Assembly (NCBI RefSeq): GCF_036924535.1
Contig: NZ_JAZHRT010000001.1
Location: 2,108,001 to 2,172,000, forward strand
Direction: 5' to 3'
Length of the DNA: 64,000 nucleotides
Source: Bradyrhizobium sp. AZCC 2262
GTDB lineage: Bacteria; Pseudomonadota; Alphaproteobacteria; Rhizobiales; Xanthobacteraceae
Positions within the stretch are counted from its first letter, which is position 1. Each line of letters opens with the position of its first letter. Under the pieces are notes generated by a model that did no database searches, was not told the DNA's origin, and saw only the letters and a list, made by a program, of their open reading frames with translations. Position numbers and translations under genes: made by a program. Positions 17,944 to 28,000 of this stretch are shown piece by piece.

Positions 17944-17984
17944 AGCAGAAAGCCCCGGTCCGGAGAAGGCCGGGGCTTTCTGCT
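17944..17984. terminator. Strong terminator-like hairpin
   Basis: A perfect 15-bp inverted repeat (AGCAGAAAGCCCCGG at 17944-17958, its complement at 17970-17984) with an 11-nt loop. It lies 24 bp after the Cache-TAXI stop codon. The A-rich/T-rich outer stem and GC-rich inner stem make it a likely rho-independent terminator able to act in either direction. Confidence 0.85.
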
Positions 17985-18252
17985 CACGAGGTCATGCGAA
18001 AGAAGTTAGAACCCTCAGCATGATTTGTTAACGCCACTTCAGTCGATCCGTTCCTGCTGACTCTTGTCATCAAGCCGGGCAAATGGTTCAAAAGCGAGCA
18101 GACAGTTGCCGCTAGCCTGTAGCGCAAGATGCATTTATGGGCGAATTCGGCAATGCGGTAAAAGCTGAGATAAGAAGCTCGAAAAAATATTCGAACTTCG
18201 TCGCATAAGAGGCCGACGTGGCCCTCGATTCGCTTCATCTGCCAAGGCGCGA

Positions 18253-18274
18253 GTCCGCCCTGCAATGGGCGGAC
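18253..18274. other. Small hairpin in gene-free stretch 17985-18425
   Basis: The 441 bp between the terminator and the end of the outer-membrane gene hold no recognisable gene. A perfect 8-bp stem GTCCGCCC/GGGCGGAC with a 6-nt loop lies at 18253-18274, about 150 bp past the stop of the minus-strand outer-membrane gene. Without a T tract it is a weak terminator candidate. Confidence 0.35.
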
Positions 18275-18425
18275 GACCGGTTGCATGCCGCCAGCCGCGG
18301 ATCGAAGGACAGAAACCGTGCGACCATAAGCCGGAGCCGTCCGAAAAAAGAGTACCGCATCAACTCATCCGTCGTCACGACTTCACGACCGGCTCATGCG
18401 CCCCTGAATCACCAGCGAAGCTGGA

Positions 18426-20237
18426 TCAAAAATTAAGCTGGATCAGGCCGAATCCACCATGCGCGAGCCTCCCGGTCCCGCCGTTTTTCGTCGAGTAGTC
18501 CCAGTTGGCTGAATACTCCACAGCCACCTTCAATCCATCCATCACCCATTCGCCTGCGGTGAGGAACAGCCGATGTTGTGGGACGAATCCGATCCGGGTT
18601 GGCACGCCGTTTTGCAGAATCGAGACACCCGCCATGTCCTTGCTGCCGGAATATCCCAGCGAGAGGAAATCGCCCTGCGCGCCGATCTCCTGTATCCACG
18701 GATTCCAGTCGAACTGGTAGGCAATCGAGGCCTGCCAGGTCATCGGCATCATGCTCCGCGCAATGCCGAGCCCATCGATAAATCTGGCGTCCTGAATTGC
18801 AGCATTTACCTCGCCCACGAACGCGAACGGGCCGAAACTGGTTTTGAGGCTTGCGGCCATTCCGGGAATCCTGCCGATCTGATTCAGGAACGGCAGGTAG
18901 GAGGTACGCAAAAATCTGCTTTCGAAAACGGAGGTGTCGTAGTCGACATGGAAATCAAGGGTCCATGGACAAATCAACGAGTCCTTCAACTGGTCATAGG
19001 CTACGCCGCAATGGCCCCTCGTCCGGAAACCGAGACTGGCATTGTAATCGTCGATTTTCGTTCGTCCGGGTATGATGCTGTCGCTGCCTTTGTAGGTCAC
19101 GACCGAGCCGTAGAAGGGCGGCGGGTCGAAGGGGAATGTGACTGGGGTAGGCCGGAATGGACGCTCAGGCAGCGGGGTGTAGCCGAGCCAACCCATGAGC
19201 TGTCTCACCGCCGGTGCGACGACCAACGGACTGACGCGTGGAACAACGACGGGCGCCGGCGGCGGTTGCCGCGGTGGGGTTGGCCAGGCGAATTCGAAGC
19301 CTCCCGCTGTCTGCCGGTTTTCAAACACCTCGGTCGTCAGCGGAGTGCCGATCGAGAGGGCGTCCAAGCGTGCCACGCCAGTGGATGTACCGAAATGCAA
19401 AGTCTCAACCCCGAACCGGGCGGCGATCGGGAATTGCATCAGATCGCCTACTGAAATGTGAGTCCGATCAAGCGTGAAACGATCCACGCCTACTCCAGGG
19501 ACGTTGGTCGGCACCACTGGTTGATTCCCGGTGGGGAATATTGCGCCAGTGCCATTGTCGAAATGCAGAACTAATGCACCGGTCAACCAGTCGCTCAGCT
19601 TGATATCGAAATCGAGTTCAGCCGTACCCAGCGACAGGTTTTCCTGGGTAGGGCCGGTGAATGAACCGGTCCGCGAGGCCACGCCTTCAATCACGCCGCT
19701 CAGCGAGAGATAGCTATTGATCTTCGGTCCGGTCTTGTTGAGCGTGTCGCGGAGGATCTGGCGCGTCGCGTTCTCCTGCGCCGCCCAGATGATCTCTAGA
19801 TCTTTTACGCGCACGCCGAGCGGCCTCTTCGCCGCGGTCTCGGACAAATCCGGGGTGGGCAGGGTGGGCGGCGCCTCCACCGCCGATACGGGCTGCGCCG
19901 CGGTTGCGGTGGCTACTGCACGCTCATGCGTCGCTGCGGGCTTGGCCCGCCGCACTGCGGGCGCGTTCTCCAACGTACTGAGGCGCTGGGAAAGTTTGCG
20001 GTTCTCCGCCTTTAGCTCCTGGAGCATGCGCCGGAGATCTGCCACGTCCTCGTTGTCCGCGGCGAAGGCACAAGAAGGCGAAAGCAGAGCGAGGCTGAAC
20101 AGTGCCGGCGCGGCGCCGGCGAACACGGTGTGGAAGCCCCGCCAGTTGCGCGCAGTTGGCGCTACCGTCCCAACATTTGCTCCGCCCAGGCTCAGCCTGG
20201 ATTCGGTAACGGTCCCATCAAGCCGACCTGCGATCAT
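18426..20237 (-). CDS. Outer-membrane beta-barrel protein with N-terminal coiled coil
   Basis: A 603-residue protein. A hydrophobic export signal ends near residue 59 (SCAFAAD). A short coiled coil follows (DLRRMLQELKAENRKLSQRL, about 66-85), then an Ala/Pro-rich linker, and from ~residue 150 alternating beta-strand sequence ending in phenylalanine, the outer-membrane insertion signal. A proline-rich insert occupies roughly residues 325-385. Known: this layout occurs in porin-like proteins. It is transcribed away from the RND/MacAB cluster, whose outer-membrane partner it could be, though it is not a TolC-type protein. The signal peptide begins unusually late, so the true start may be an internal GTG near residue 22. 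Confidence 0.75.
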   Translation of the reverse strand: MIAGRLDGTVTESRLSLGGANVGTVAPTARNWRGFHTVFAGAAPALFSLALLSPSCAFAADNEDVADLRRMLQELKAENRKLSQRLSTLENAPAVRRAKPAATHERAVATATAAQPVSAVEAPPTLPTPDLSETAAKRPLGVRVKDLEIIWAAQENATRQILRDTLNKTGPKINSYLSLSGVIEGVASRTGSFTGPTQENLSLGTAELDFDIKLSDWLTGALVLHFDNGTGAIFPTGNQPVVPTNVPGVGVDRFTLDRTHISVGDLMQFPIAARFGVETLHFGTSTGVARLDALSIGTPLTTEVFENRQTAGGFEFAWPTPPRQPPPAPVVVPRVSPLVVAPAVRQLMGWLGYTPLPERPFRPTPVTFPFDPPPFYGSVVTYKGSDSIIPGRTKIDDYNASLGFRTRGHCGVAYDQLKDSLICPWTLDFHVDYDTSVFESRFLRTSYLPFLNQIGRIPGMAASLKTSFGPFAFVGEVNAAIQDARFIDGLGIARSMMPMTWQASIAYQFDWNPWIQEIGAQGDFLSLGYSGSKDMAGVSILQNGVPTRIGFVPQHRLFLTAGEWVMDGLKVAVEYSANWDYSTKNGGTGRLAHGGFGLIQLNF

Positions 20238-20739
20238 GCGTGGCCCCCCGAACTGCTAACTCATACCCACACTAACTCTTTCAAAGTTTGTCTCGACTGT
20301 CTCGCCATTGCTGGAAAACCTCCGTCAGTGCTTTGGATATCAATCACAGCGCTGACGTCCCCGTAGAGAGGCGTCCGGCAATTCAATGCTGCTTTCCTTG
20401 GAATGGAGCTTTCTGTCTGTGCCAGACTTGAATGCCCGTTCCCGTACCCCGCATTTCCACCAGCGATTTCATTCGCGGAGAAACCACAAGCCGGCTCGCC
20501 GACATTCGCGGTGCGAGTCAGCGCCTGGCGCTGCCGGCGCCGGCCTCTGCGAAATCCTGCAGATTGAGCTTCATGCTATTGGCGTAAACCATAAGCGCTT
20601 GCTCAATTTTGATCCATAGCAAAAAGCTCTCGCCCCAACCGAAGATTGATTCCATTGGATCGATGGTTAATCAAATTTGATTCGAGGACTGCTGGCGGCA
20701 ACGAATTAGGAAGCGCGACTTTGCTGACGATCATTTTCG

Positions 20740-20780
20740 CCGGGTAACGATGACACACTCCCGGGTAATGATGGCACATT
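20740..20780. repeat. Tandem imperfect 20-bp repeat
   Basis: Two adjacent units, CCGGGTAACGATGACACACT and CCGGGTAATGATGGCACATT, differ at a few positions. Such side-by-side repeats of about 20 bp occur at the ends of IS21-type insertion sequences, but no transposase reading frame lies beside them, so this would be only a left-over end. Confidence 0.55.
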
Positions 20781-20897
20781 GAGCGCCGTGAAAATGGTCA
20801 GCAGTAGTGACCGATGGTGATGCATTCAGAGAAGTCGCGAATCTCACCTCATTCCATTGGCGATAAAAGCGCAGCGGCAAAAGTGTGACAGAAAATA

Positions 20898-20934
20898 GAT
20901 GCTCACGATTTCGAAAATCGATACTCACGATTTC
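20898..20934. repeat. Direct repeat GATRCTCACGATTTC, period 22
   Basis: GATGCTCACGATTTC (20898-20912) and GATACTCACGATTTC (20920-20934) match at 14 of 15 positions. The 22-bp period is about two helical turns, which would suit either tandem protein binding or a mobile-element end. Confidence 0.55.
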
Positions 20935-21208
20935 AAGCGCAACCTGATTGATAAATTCGCGGCAATATGCAACCATCAACCATCATCTCGGATCTCAACG
21001 CGGCGGTAGCGAGTCCGAAATGCGGTGGGAATGCTGCGAAAGATAGGCAGATAGTTTAGCCTTGGCGGCGAAAATAACCGCGTTGCTCTGCAAGCGGGCG
21101 AGATAGAAAAGTACCGCAAGAAATTTCAGATCCGCTCGATTCAAGAGTTCCACGGTCCTTTGGAACAAGCGTTCGTTTGCGCGTGGTGTTCGAGAGGAGG
21201 GTCGTGAG

Positions 21209-24200
21209 ATGTTGGCGTGGCTCATTTCCTCTAGCATTCGTTTGCGTACCATTGTTGCGGTTGTTGCCGCGGGCCTGTTGATCCTCGGGGCCGTCGGCCT
21301 CAGAGACAAGCCGCTGGATGTCATCCCCGAATTCTCGCCGTTGTCGCTCACTGTGAAGACGGAGGCACTTGGCCTTTCCAGCGCCGAGGTCGAGTCGTTG
21401 ATTACGGTGCCGCTGGAGGCCGACCTGCTCAATGGCGTCCCCTGGCTTCAGACTATCCAGTCGGAATCGATGGCGGGACTTTCGACCATTGAAATGATCT
21501 TCGCACCCGGCACTGATCTGATGAAAGCGCGCCAGATGGTGCAGGAGCGGCTGACGCAGACGCGCGCGCTGCCGAACGTCTCCAGTCCCCCGACCATGCT
21601 TCAGCCGGTTTCTTCGGCCGGTCGGGTCATGAATATCGGCCTGAGTTCGAAATCCGTTTCGCTCATCGATTTGTCCGTTCAGGCGCGCTGGAATATAGCG
21701 CCGCGCCTTGCCGGCGTGCCTGGTGTTGCGAATGTTTCCATATGGGGTCAGCGCGAACGGCAGGTGCAAGTGCATGTCGATGCCAGGAACCTGCAGAACA
21801 AGGGCATCAAACTCGATCAGGTGGTCAAGACGGCCGGTGAGGCGGTGTGGTCCTCGCCGCTTACCTACCTGAACTCGTCCACGCCCGGTACCGGCGGCTT
21901 CATCGAGACGCCGAACCAACGGCTCAATGTTCGTCACCAAATGCCGATAGGTACCGCGCAGACCTTCTCCAAGGTGGCGGTCGTCAACACGAACGTAAGC
22001 GTTGGCGAAATCGCCAATGTGGTGGAGGGCCATCAGCCACTGATCGGAGACGCCATCATTGGCGAAGGGCCCGGCCTTTTGATAGCGATCGAGAAGTTTC
22101 CCGGTTTCAACACCAAGGACGTGACGCGCGGCATATTGCTCGCGCTAGAGGAATTGAAGCCTGGGCTGGCCGGGGTTGAGATCGATCCCACCATCTACCA
22201 TCCCGCGAGCTTCGTTGAACGTGCGACTGGCAATCTGACCAAAGCGCTGATCATCTCGATCGTCCTGGTCGCCGTAATGCTTGGTCTTCTGATGGGCAAC
22301 TGGCGGACCGCCGTCATCGCGCTGGTCTCGATATTATTGTCGTTTGTCACGGCTGGATTGCTGTTACAGGCCGCCGGGGTTGCGCTCAGCATGATGGTCA
22401 TCGCCGGTCTTCTGATGGCCACCGGCGTGATCGTGCATGACAGCATTCTCGACATCGAGAACGCGCTCCGCCGCTTGCGCGCGCCGCGCAGCGAAAGCCC
22501 GGGCATCGCGGTCATAGCGCGTACGATCCTCGAAACACGCGGGCCGATGGTATACGCGTCGCTGATTGTCGTGATCGCGGTGCTGCCCGTGCTGTTCATG
22601 CAGAGTCGCTCCGCCGCGTTCTTTGCGCCGATGGCCTGGGCTTATATCGCCGCGGTATCCGTTTCGATGGCGGTGGCGCTGATCGCGACCCCGGCGCTTG
22701 CCGCACTGCTTCTCGCCCGCGCGCCGCTGGCGCCGGACGGCGGCTCACCCGTCACCAACCGATTGGCCGGGCTTTTCGAGCGCATCAGCAGCCCCGTTAC
22801 CCGCGCGCCGATCGCTTGCATCGGTGTCGGCGTAGTGGCTGCGGTCGCCTGCGTCGCGGTCTGGCGCACGATCGAGCGCGACATGGTGCCCAGCTTCAAG
22901 GAGACCGACGTGGTCATCGAATGGCAGGGCCCGCCCGGCACTTCGCTGCAGGCCATGACCCGTACCACCGGGGACCTCATCCAGGAACTCCGCAAGATCC
23001 CCGGTGTGCAGAACGCCTCCGCCGATCTCGGACGGGCCGTGCTTTGCAATTGCGAGCGCGCAACTGATGTGAACGCCGGGAAGGTGTGGGTCAACATCGA
23101 CCCAAAGGCCAACTATGAAGAAACCGTCCATGCCGTGGAAGCTGTCGTCACCGCCTATCCGGGCATGCGCGGTCGCGTGGGGACATACCTGTCGGCCAAG
23201 CTGCGTGAGGCGCTCACCGGCAACCGCGAATCCATCACCGTGCGGGTCTATGGCAGCAGCCTCGACATCATTCGCGCCAAGGCAGAAGAAATTCGTGCCT
23301 TGATGGCCAAGGTCGCCGGCATTGAAAAGCCTCAAGTCGAGTTGCAGATCGAAGAGCCGACGATCGAGGTCACGGTGGATCTGCTCCGCGCGGCGGAGCA
23401 CGGGCTGAAACCGGGCGATATTCGCAGGGCCGTTTCAGCGGTCGTAAGCGGCATTACCGTCGGTGCGTTGTTCGAAGACCAGAAGGTTTTCGACGTGGTC
23501 GTCTGGGGGCACCCGGATCTGCGCGGCAATGTCGATGACGTGCGGAACGTAACAATCCGCAGCGAGAAGGCGCCGACCCCAAGCCGCCGCTTGCGGCCCA
23601 AAGCCACGGTGGTGAAGGTCGCAGAGGCCACATCGGGAGTTGCCGCGATCACGACGGGGGATGCGGCGGCCACGCCGGTACAACAGGATTCCGGTACGGT
23701 GGCGCCAACGACGATTGGCCGAACGCAAGCGAATCGGGGGGGGGCGGTTCGTTTGGCTGAGGTTGCAGACGTCCGCATCGTGCCGGCCCTCAGCATCATC
23801 CGACGCCAGGGCTCCTCGCGCCGCATCGACGTTTCCGCTGACGTGGGCGACGACCGGTCACCTGAGGCCGTGGCGCAGGATGTCGCCAAGAGCATCAAGC
23901 AGGTGACGTTCCCGTTCGAACACCATGCTGAGGTACTGGGCGAATACCGGGAACAGCGTGCCGCGTTGCTGTCGATCTACAGCTATATGGCGGCAGCGGC
24001 GGTGTTGATGTTCCTGCTGACGCAGGCGGTGCTCCGTAGTTGGGCGCTTACGGCGCTGTCGCTGCTCGGTATTCCGATCGGAGCGTTGGGCGGCCTGGTC
24101 GCGATCGTGATCACCAAGGAGGCCTTCTCGCTCGGTTCTGTTTTGGGCCTGGCGGCGGTATTCGCACTGACGGTGCGGCAGGGCATCAGTCTAGTTGCCC

Positions 24201-24505
24201 ATTTCCAGAATCTGCAGTTGCGCGAGGGCGAGCCCTTTGGGGAGGCGCTGGTGCGCCGCGGCGTTCGCGAGCAGTTTTCGAGCATCATGGCCTCTTCGGC
24301 CACGACGCTTGCTCTCATGCTTCCGTTCGCGATTTTCGGCAATGTTGCCGGGCTCGAAATCGTTTCTCCAATCGCAGTCGTGGTGCTGGGCGGCGTCGTC
24401 GCCTCGACACTCGCAATACTGTTCGTACTTCCGGCGTTTTACCTGCGGTTCGGTGCCGACTGGACGGCTGACCGCCTCGATCTCGAAAAGGGCAGCACGG
24501 CGTAA
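21209..24505 (+). CDS. RND-family efflux permease, first of tandem pair (heavy-metal/HAE3-like)
   Basis: A 1098-residue inner-membrane RND protein with the usual twelve helices and two large periplasmic loops. The N-terminal segment ends in LRDKPLDVIPEFSP, a typical RND start. In helix 4 the usual Asp-Asp pair is altered to H410-D411 (GVIVHDSILDIENA). In helix 10 the segment reads LTVRQGISLV, with Q991 where its neighbour has Asn. A Pro/Ala/Thr-rich insert of roughly 50-60 residues (about 790-850) precedes RLAEVADV. It is followed after 48 bp by the adaptor-like gene and then a second RND gene. Known: RND pumps drive export with protons and work as trimers with an adaptor and an outer-membrane channel. 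This copy may be a specialised partner of the second. Confidence 0.92.
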   Translation: MLAWLISSSIRLRTIVAVVAAGLLILGAVGLRDKPLDVIPEFSPLSLTVKTEALGLSSAEVESLITVPLEADLLNGVPWLQTIQSESMAGLSTIEMIFAPGTDLMKARQMVQERLTQTRALPNVSSPPTMLQPVSSAGRVMNIGLSSKSVSLIDLSVQARWNIAPRLAGVPGVANVSIWGQRERQVQVHVDARNLQNKGIKLDQVVKTAGEAVWSSPLTYLNSSTPGTGGFIETPNQRLNVRHQMPIGTAQTFSKVAVVNTNVSVGEIANVVEGHQPLIGDAIIGEGPGLLIAIEKFPGFNTKDVTRGILLALEELKPGLAGVEIDPTIYHPASFVERATGNLTKALIISIVLVAVMLGLLMGNWRTAVIALVSILLSFVTAGLLLQAAGVALSMMVIAGLLMATGVIVHDSILDIENALRRLRAPRSESPGIAVIARTILETRGPMVYASLIVVIAVLPVLFMQSRSAAFFAPMAWAYIAAVSVSMAVALIATPALAALLLARAPLAPDGGSPVTNRLAGLFERISSPVTRAPIACIGVGVVAAVACVAVWRTIERDMVPSFKETDVVIEWQGPPGTSLQAMTRTTGDLIQELRKIPGVQNASADLGRAVLCNCERATDVNAGKVWVNIDPKANYEETVHAVEAVVTAYPGMRGRVGTYLSAKLREALTGNRESITVRVYGSSLDIIRAKAEEIRALMAKVAGIEKPQVELQIEEPTIEVTVDLLRAAEHGLKPGDIRRAVSAVVSGITVGALFEDQKVFDVVVWGHPDLRGNVDDVRNVTIRSEKAPTPSRRLRPKATVVKVAEATSGVAAITTGDAAATPVQQDSGTVAPTTIGRTQANRGGAVRLAEVADVRIVPALSIIRRQGSSRRIDVSADVGDDRSPEAVAQDVAKSIKQVTFPFEHHAEVLGEYREQRAALLSIYSYMAAAAVLMFLLTQAVLRSWALTALSLLGIPIGALGGLVAIVITKEAFSLGSVLGLAAVFALTVRQGISLVAHFQNLQLREGEPFGEALVRRGVREQFSSIMASSATTLALMLPFAIFGNVAGLEIVSPIAVVVLGGVVASTLAILFVLPAFYLRFGADWTADRLDLEKGSTA

Positions 24506-24553
24506 GCGCCACAGGTTTTGTTGACGAAACTTTGGGAAGGGGAGGACTACCTC

Positions 24554-24991
24554 ATGACCCGCTCCAGCTTTCTGGCGGCCGCGGCGTGTGTCGCGGGCGC
24601 GAGCCTAGGATTGTGCTGTGTCCCAGCTCTGGCCGCGGAGACGGCGGCCCACAGCAAGCCCGCGCATGTCGAGGCCATACCAGGCTCGCAGCTCAAGAAG
24701 GTGACGCTCACGCCCAAGGCAGCCGAACGGCTCGGAGTCCAGATCGACGAAGTGCGCGCGGATATGTCGGGCCGCCGGATCGTGCCATATACCGCCGTCC
24801 TCTACGACCTGACGGGTGGGACTTGGGTTTATGTCCATTCCGATCCGATGGCCTTCATTCGCCAAGCCGTCAAGATCGACACCATCAAGGGCAACAACGT
24901 GTACCTGACCGATGGACCGGCCCTCGGCACCAAGGTGCTCGCTTCTGCGGTGCCGCAGGTCTTCGGAACTGAAGCAGGAGTAGGCCACTAA
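24554..24991 (+). CDS. Miniature secreted RND adaptor-like protein
   Basis: A 145-residue exported protein. ATG 24554 is preferred to the frame opening at 24518 because GGGGAGG precedes it closely. Residues 1-28 form the signal peptide (CVPALAAET). The remainder matches only the membrane-proximal part of RND periplasmic adaptors: VTLTPKAAERLGVQIDEVRA, then TWVYVHSDPMAFIRQAVKID and a C-terminal FGTEAGVGH. The alpha-hairpin and lipoyl domains of normal ~350-400-residue adaptors are absent. It lies between two RND permease genes. It may cap or couple the pumps without forming a full adaptor tunnel. Confidence 0.72.
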   Translation: MTRSSFLAAAACVAGASLGLCCVPALAAETAAHSKPAHVEAIPGSQLKKVTLTPKAAERLGVQIDEVRADMSGRRIVPYTAVLYDLTGGTWVYVHSDPMAFIRQAVKIDTIKGNNVYLTDGPALGTKVLASAVPQVFGTEAGVGH

Positions 24992-25045
24992 CTACCGGCA
25001 TGATTGTCCGGAACAGCTTGTGTCGGTCGGCAGGGATGCATTCCC

Positions 25046-28000
25046 ATGATGAAACTGACCATAAGTTCAAGTCTGCGTTTTCGATATCTCGTACTCGCCC
25101 TCGGCGTGGTGCTGACCTGGTTTGGCGTGGCGCGGCTGCGGGATGCTCCAGTGGACGTATTCCCGGAATTTGCGCCGCCTCGGGTCGAAATCCAGACGAT
25201 CTGTCTCGGACTATCGCCTGCCGAGGTCGAACAACTCGTGACCGTGCCATTGGAGAACGCGCTCAACGGCGTCCCCGGCATCGACGTGATGCGGTCGAAA
25301 TCCGTGCCACAGCTGTCGTCTATCACGCTGATCTTCAAGCTCGGTGCCGACGAGATCCGGGCACGGCAACTGGTCAGCGAGCGGATGGCGCTTGCGACCA
25401 ATACCCTGCCGACCTGGGCCGCGCCGCCCTTCATGATGCCGCCTCTGTCCTCGACCAGCCGGATCATGAAGGTCGGCATTACGTCAAGGGACAAGTCCGT
25501 GATGGACTTGTCGATGCTCGCCTATTGGAACATCCGGCAGCGGCTCCTGGGCGTTCCCGGCGTCGCGAACATCGCGATCTGGGGCGAGCAGCTCAAAATG
25601 CTTCAGGTATATGTAGATCAGAACCGGATGGTGGCTGAGGACGTCACGCTCGACCAACTGCAGGAAGCCGTTTCCGATGCCCTTGACGTGGGACTGCTGC
25701 GCTATTCCAAAGGCGCGCATATCGGCACGGGCGGCTTCATTGAAACGCCCAGTCAACGCATTCAAGTCGCCTTCGCCGGCGCCGGCGTCACGCCGGAGAC
25801 GCTCGCGCAGGTGCCGGTAACCACGCGGAGCGGGAAACCGCTGTTGCTGCGTGACCTGGCCAACCTTGAATATTCGCCCCAAGGCATGATCGGCGATGCC
25901 ATTATCAATGACGGCCCAGGGCTCATGCTCATCGTCGAAAAATTCCCCTGGGGCAATACGCTTGCCGTCACCCGCGGGGTGGAGCAGGCGCTGGAGTCGT
26001 TGAAGCCGGGTCTTCCCGGGGTTGAGATCGACACGACGATCTTCCGGCCGGCGACGTTTGTCGAGGAATCGATCGACAATCTCTCACACGCTCTGCTGTT
26101 GGGCTGCGTGCTGGTCGCGGGAATCATACTCATCTTCCTCTACGAATGGCGTACCGCGATCGTCTGCATCATCGCCATTCCCTTGTCGCTGCTTGCGGCT
26201 GGGCTGGTTCTGTACCAGGCGGGCGCCACCATCAACACAATGACCCTGGCGGGCTTCGTGATCGCGTTGGGGATCGTGGTCGACGACGCGATCCTCGACG
26301 TCGAGAACATCATGCGGCGCCTGCGTCTCGCTCGGCGGGGAGGCGATCCACGAAGCACGGCCCGTATCATTCTGGACGCCTCGCTCGAGGTGCGGGCGCC
26401 GATCGTCTACGCGACCCTCATCGTTGTCACCGCGGTGGTGCCCGTCCTGTTCATGCAAGGCCTGACCGGATCCTTCTTCAAACCGCTGATTGCTGCCTAT
26501 GTGCTCGCGATTGCGGCCTCGCTCATCGTGGCGATGACGGTGACTCCAGCACTCTGCCTGATCTTGCTGCGTGGCGTGGGGCTCGAAGGTCGTGAATCGC
26601 CGGTGACCGTCTGGTTGCAGCGGCGCTATGCGCCCTTGCTGGAGCGCGCTACCCGAACGCCTCTCCCGGCCTTTATTGCGGTGGGTGTCGTGACACTCGC
26701 GGGGATCGGCGTCTGGCCGTTGCTCGGGCATTCGTTGCTGCCATCGTTCAAGGAGCGCGATTTCCTGATGCACTGGGTCACCGCCCCTGACACGTCGCTT
26801 CCCGAGATGCGGCGCATTACGACCAGCGCAAGCAAGGAACTCCGCGCGATACCGGGCGTACGCAATTTCGGCGCCCATATCGGCCAGGCCTTCGCCGCCG
26901 ACGAGGTCGTCGGCGTCAATTTCGGGGAGAACTGGATCAGCATCTCCAAGGACGCAGATTACGACAAAACGCACGCCAAAATCGAGGAAATGGTGGAGGG
27001 CTATCCCGGCCTCTACCGCGACGTTCAAACCTATCTGAAGGAGCGCATGCGCGAAGTCATGACCGGCGCAGGTGAGGCGATCGTCGTGCGCATTTTTGGC
27101 TCGGATCTCGGCGTTCTCAGGGACAAGGCGGAGGAGATCCGTGCGGCACTCGTGGGCATCCCTGGCCTCGTCAACTTGCACAAGGAGTTGATTGTCGAAG
27201 TGCCGCACATCCAGGTGACGGTGAACCTGGAAGCGGCACGGCGTCACGGCCTGAAGCCGGGCGATGTCCGGCGCGCCTCCGCATCCCTGATGGCCGGTAC
27301 CGAGGTCGGTGACATCTTCATCGGTGGACGCACCTACGACGTGCATGTGTGGACCGCACCGGAAGCCCGCACCAGTGTCGACTCGGTCCGCAACATCCTG
27401 ATTGACTCGCCGATCGGGCCGCGCGTCCGGCTGGCGGAGGTAGCCGATGTCAGCATTCTGCCGACACCAAATATCATCAAGCGCGAGGCTAGCTCTCGCC
27501 GGATCGACGTGCAGGCAAATGTCAAGGAGCGTGATCTGGCCGCCGTTGCGGTGGATGTGCAGTCGCGTCTGAAAAAGATCGCGTTTCCCCTTGGCTATTA
27601 CGCGGTCCTGCAAGGCGAGTATGCGGAACTGCGCGCCGCGCGCTGGCGTCTGCAACTGTTCGCCGTGCTGGCGCTCGCCGCGATCTTCGTACTTCTGCAG
27701 CAGACGTTCGACAGCTGGCGTCTGGCTACGCTCACGTTCCTGACCCTTCCTTCGGCGCTGGTTGGCGGTGTCCTGGCGGCGTGGCTGGCGGGCGGCGTCA
27801 TTTCCCTCGGCTCATTGATCGGGTTCCTGACCGTGCTCGGCATCGCCGCCCGCAACGGAATCATCATGATCAACCACTTCCAGTACCTGGAGCGTCATGA
27901 GGGAGAGTCGTTCGGGATTGGGCTCGTACTGCGCGGCGCCGGAGAGCGGTTGCGGCCGATCCTGATGACGACCGGAGCCGCCGGGCTTGCGATTCTGCCG

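Larger units (their letters stand above)
20238..21208. other. Gene-free interval of about 970 bp with repeat clusters
   Basis: No convincing gene was found in either strand; the open frames here (for example 20386-20619 and 20731-20979) lack recognisable motifs and good ribosome-binding sites. The right half is less GC-rich than the flanks and carries two clusters of short direct repeats listed separately. It lies between the outer-membrane gene and the first RND gene and should contain the promoter for the RND cluster. The overall look is of a decayed mobile-element remnant, unproven. Confidence 0.5.

Noticed and set aside
20386..20619. 77-codon open frame in the gap before the RND genes
   Set aside because: No ribosome-binding site, no recognisable motif, and composition unlike neighbouring genes.
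26084..27655. 523-codon open frame on the minus strand inside the second RND gene
   Set aside because: It is antisense to a well-conserved RND permease, is rich in His/Arg/Asp as expected for GC-skewed shadow frames, and has no recognisable domain.
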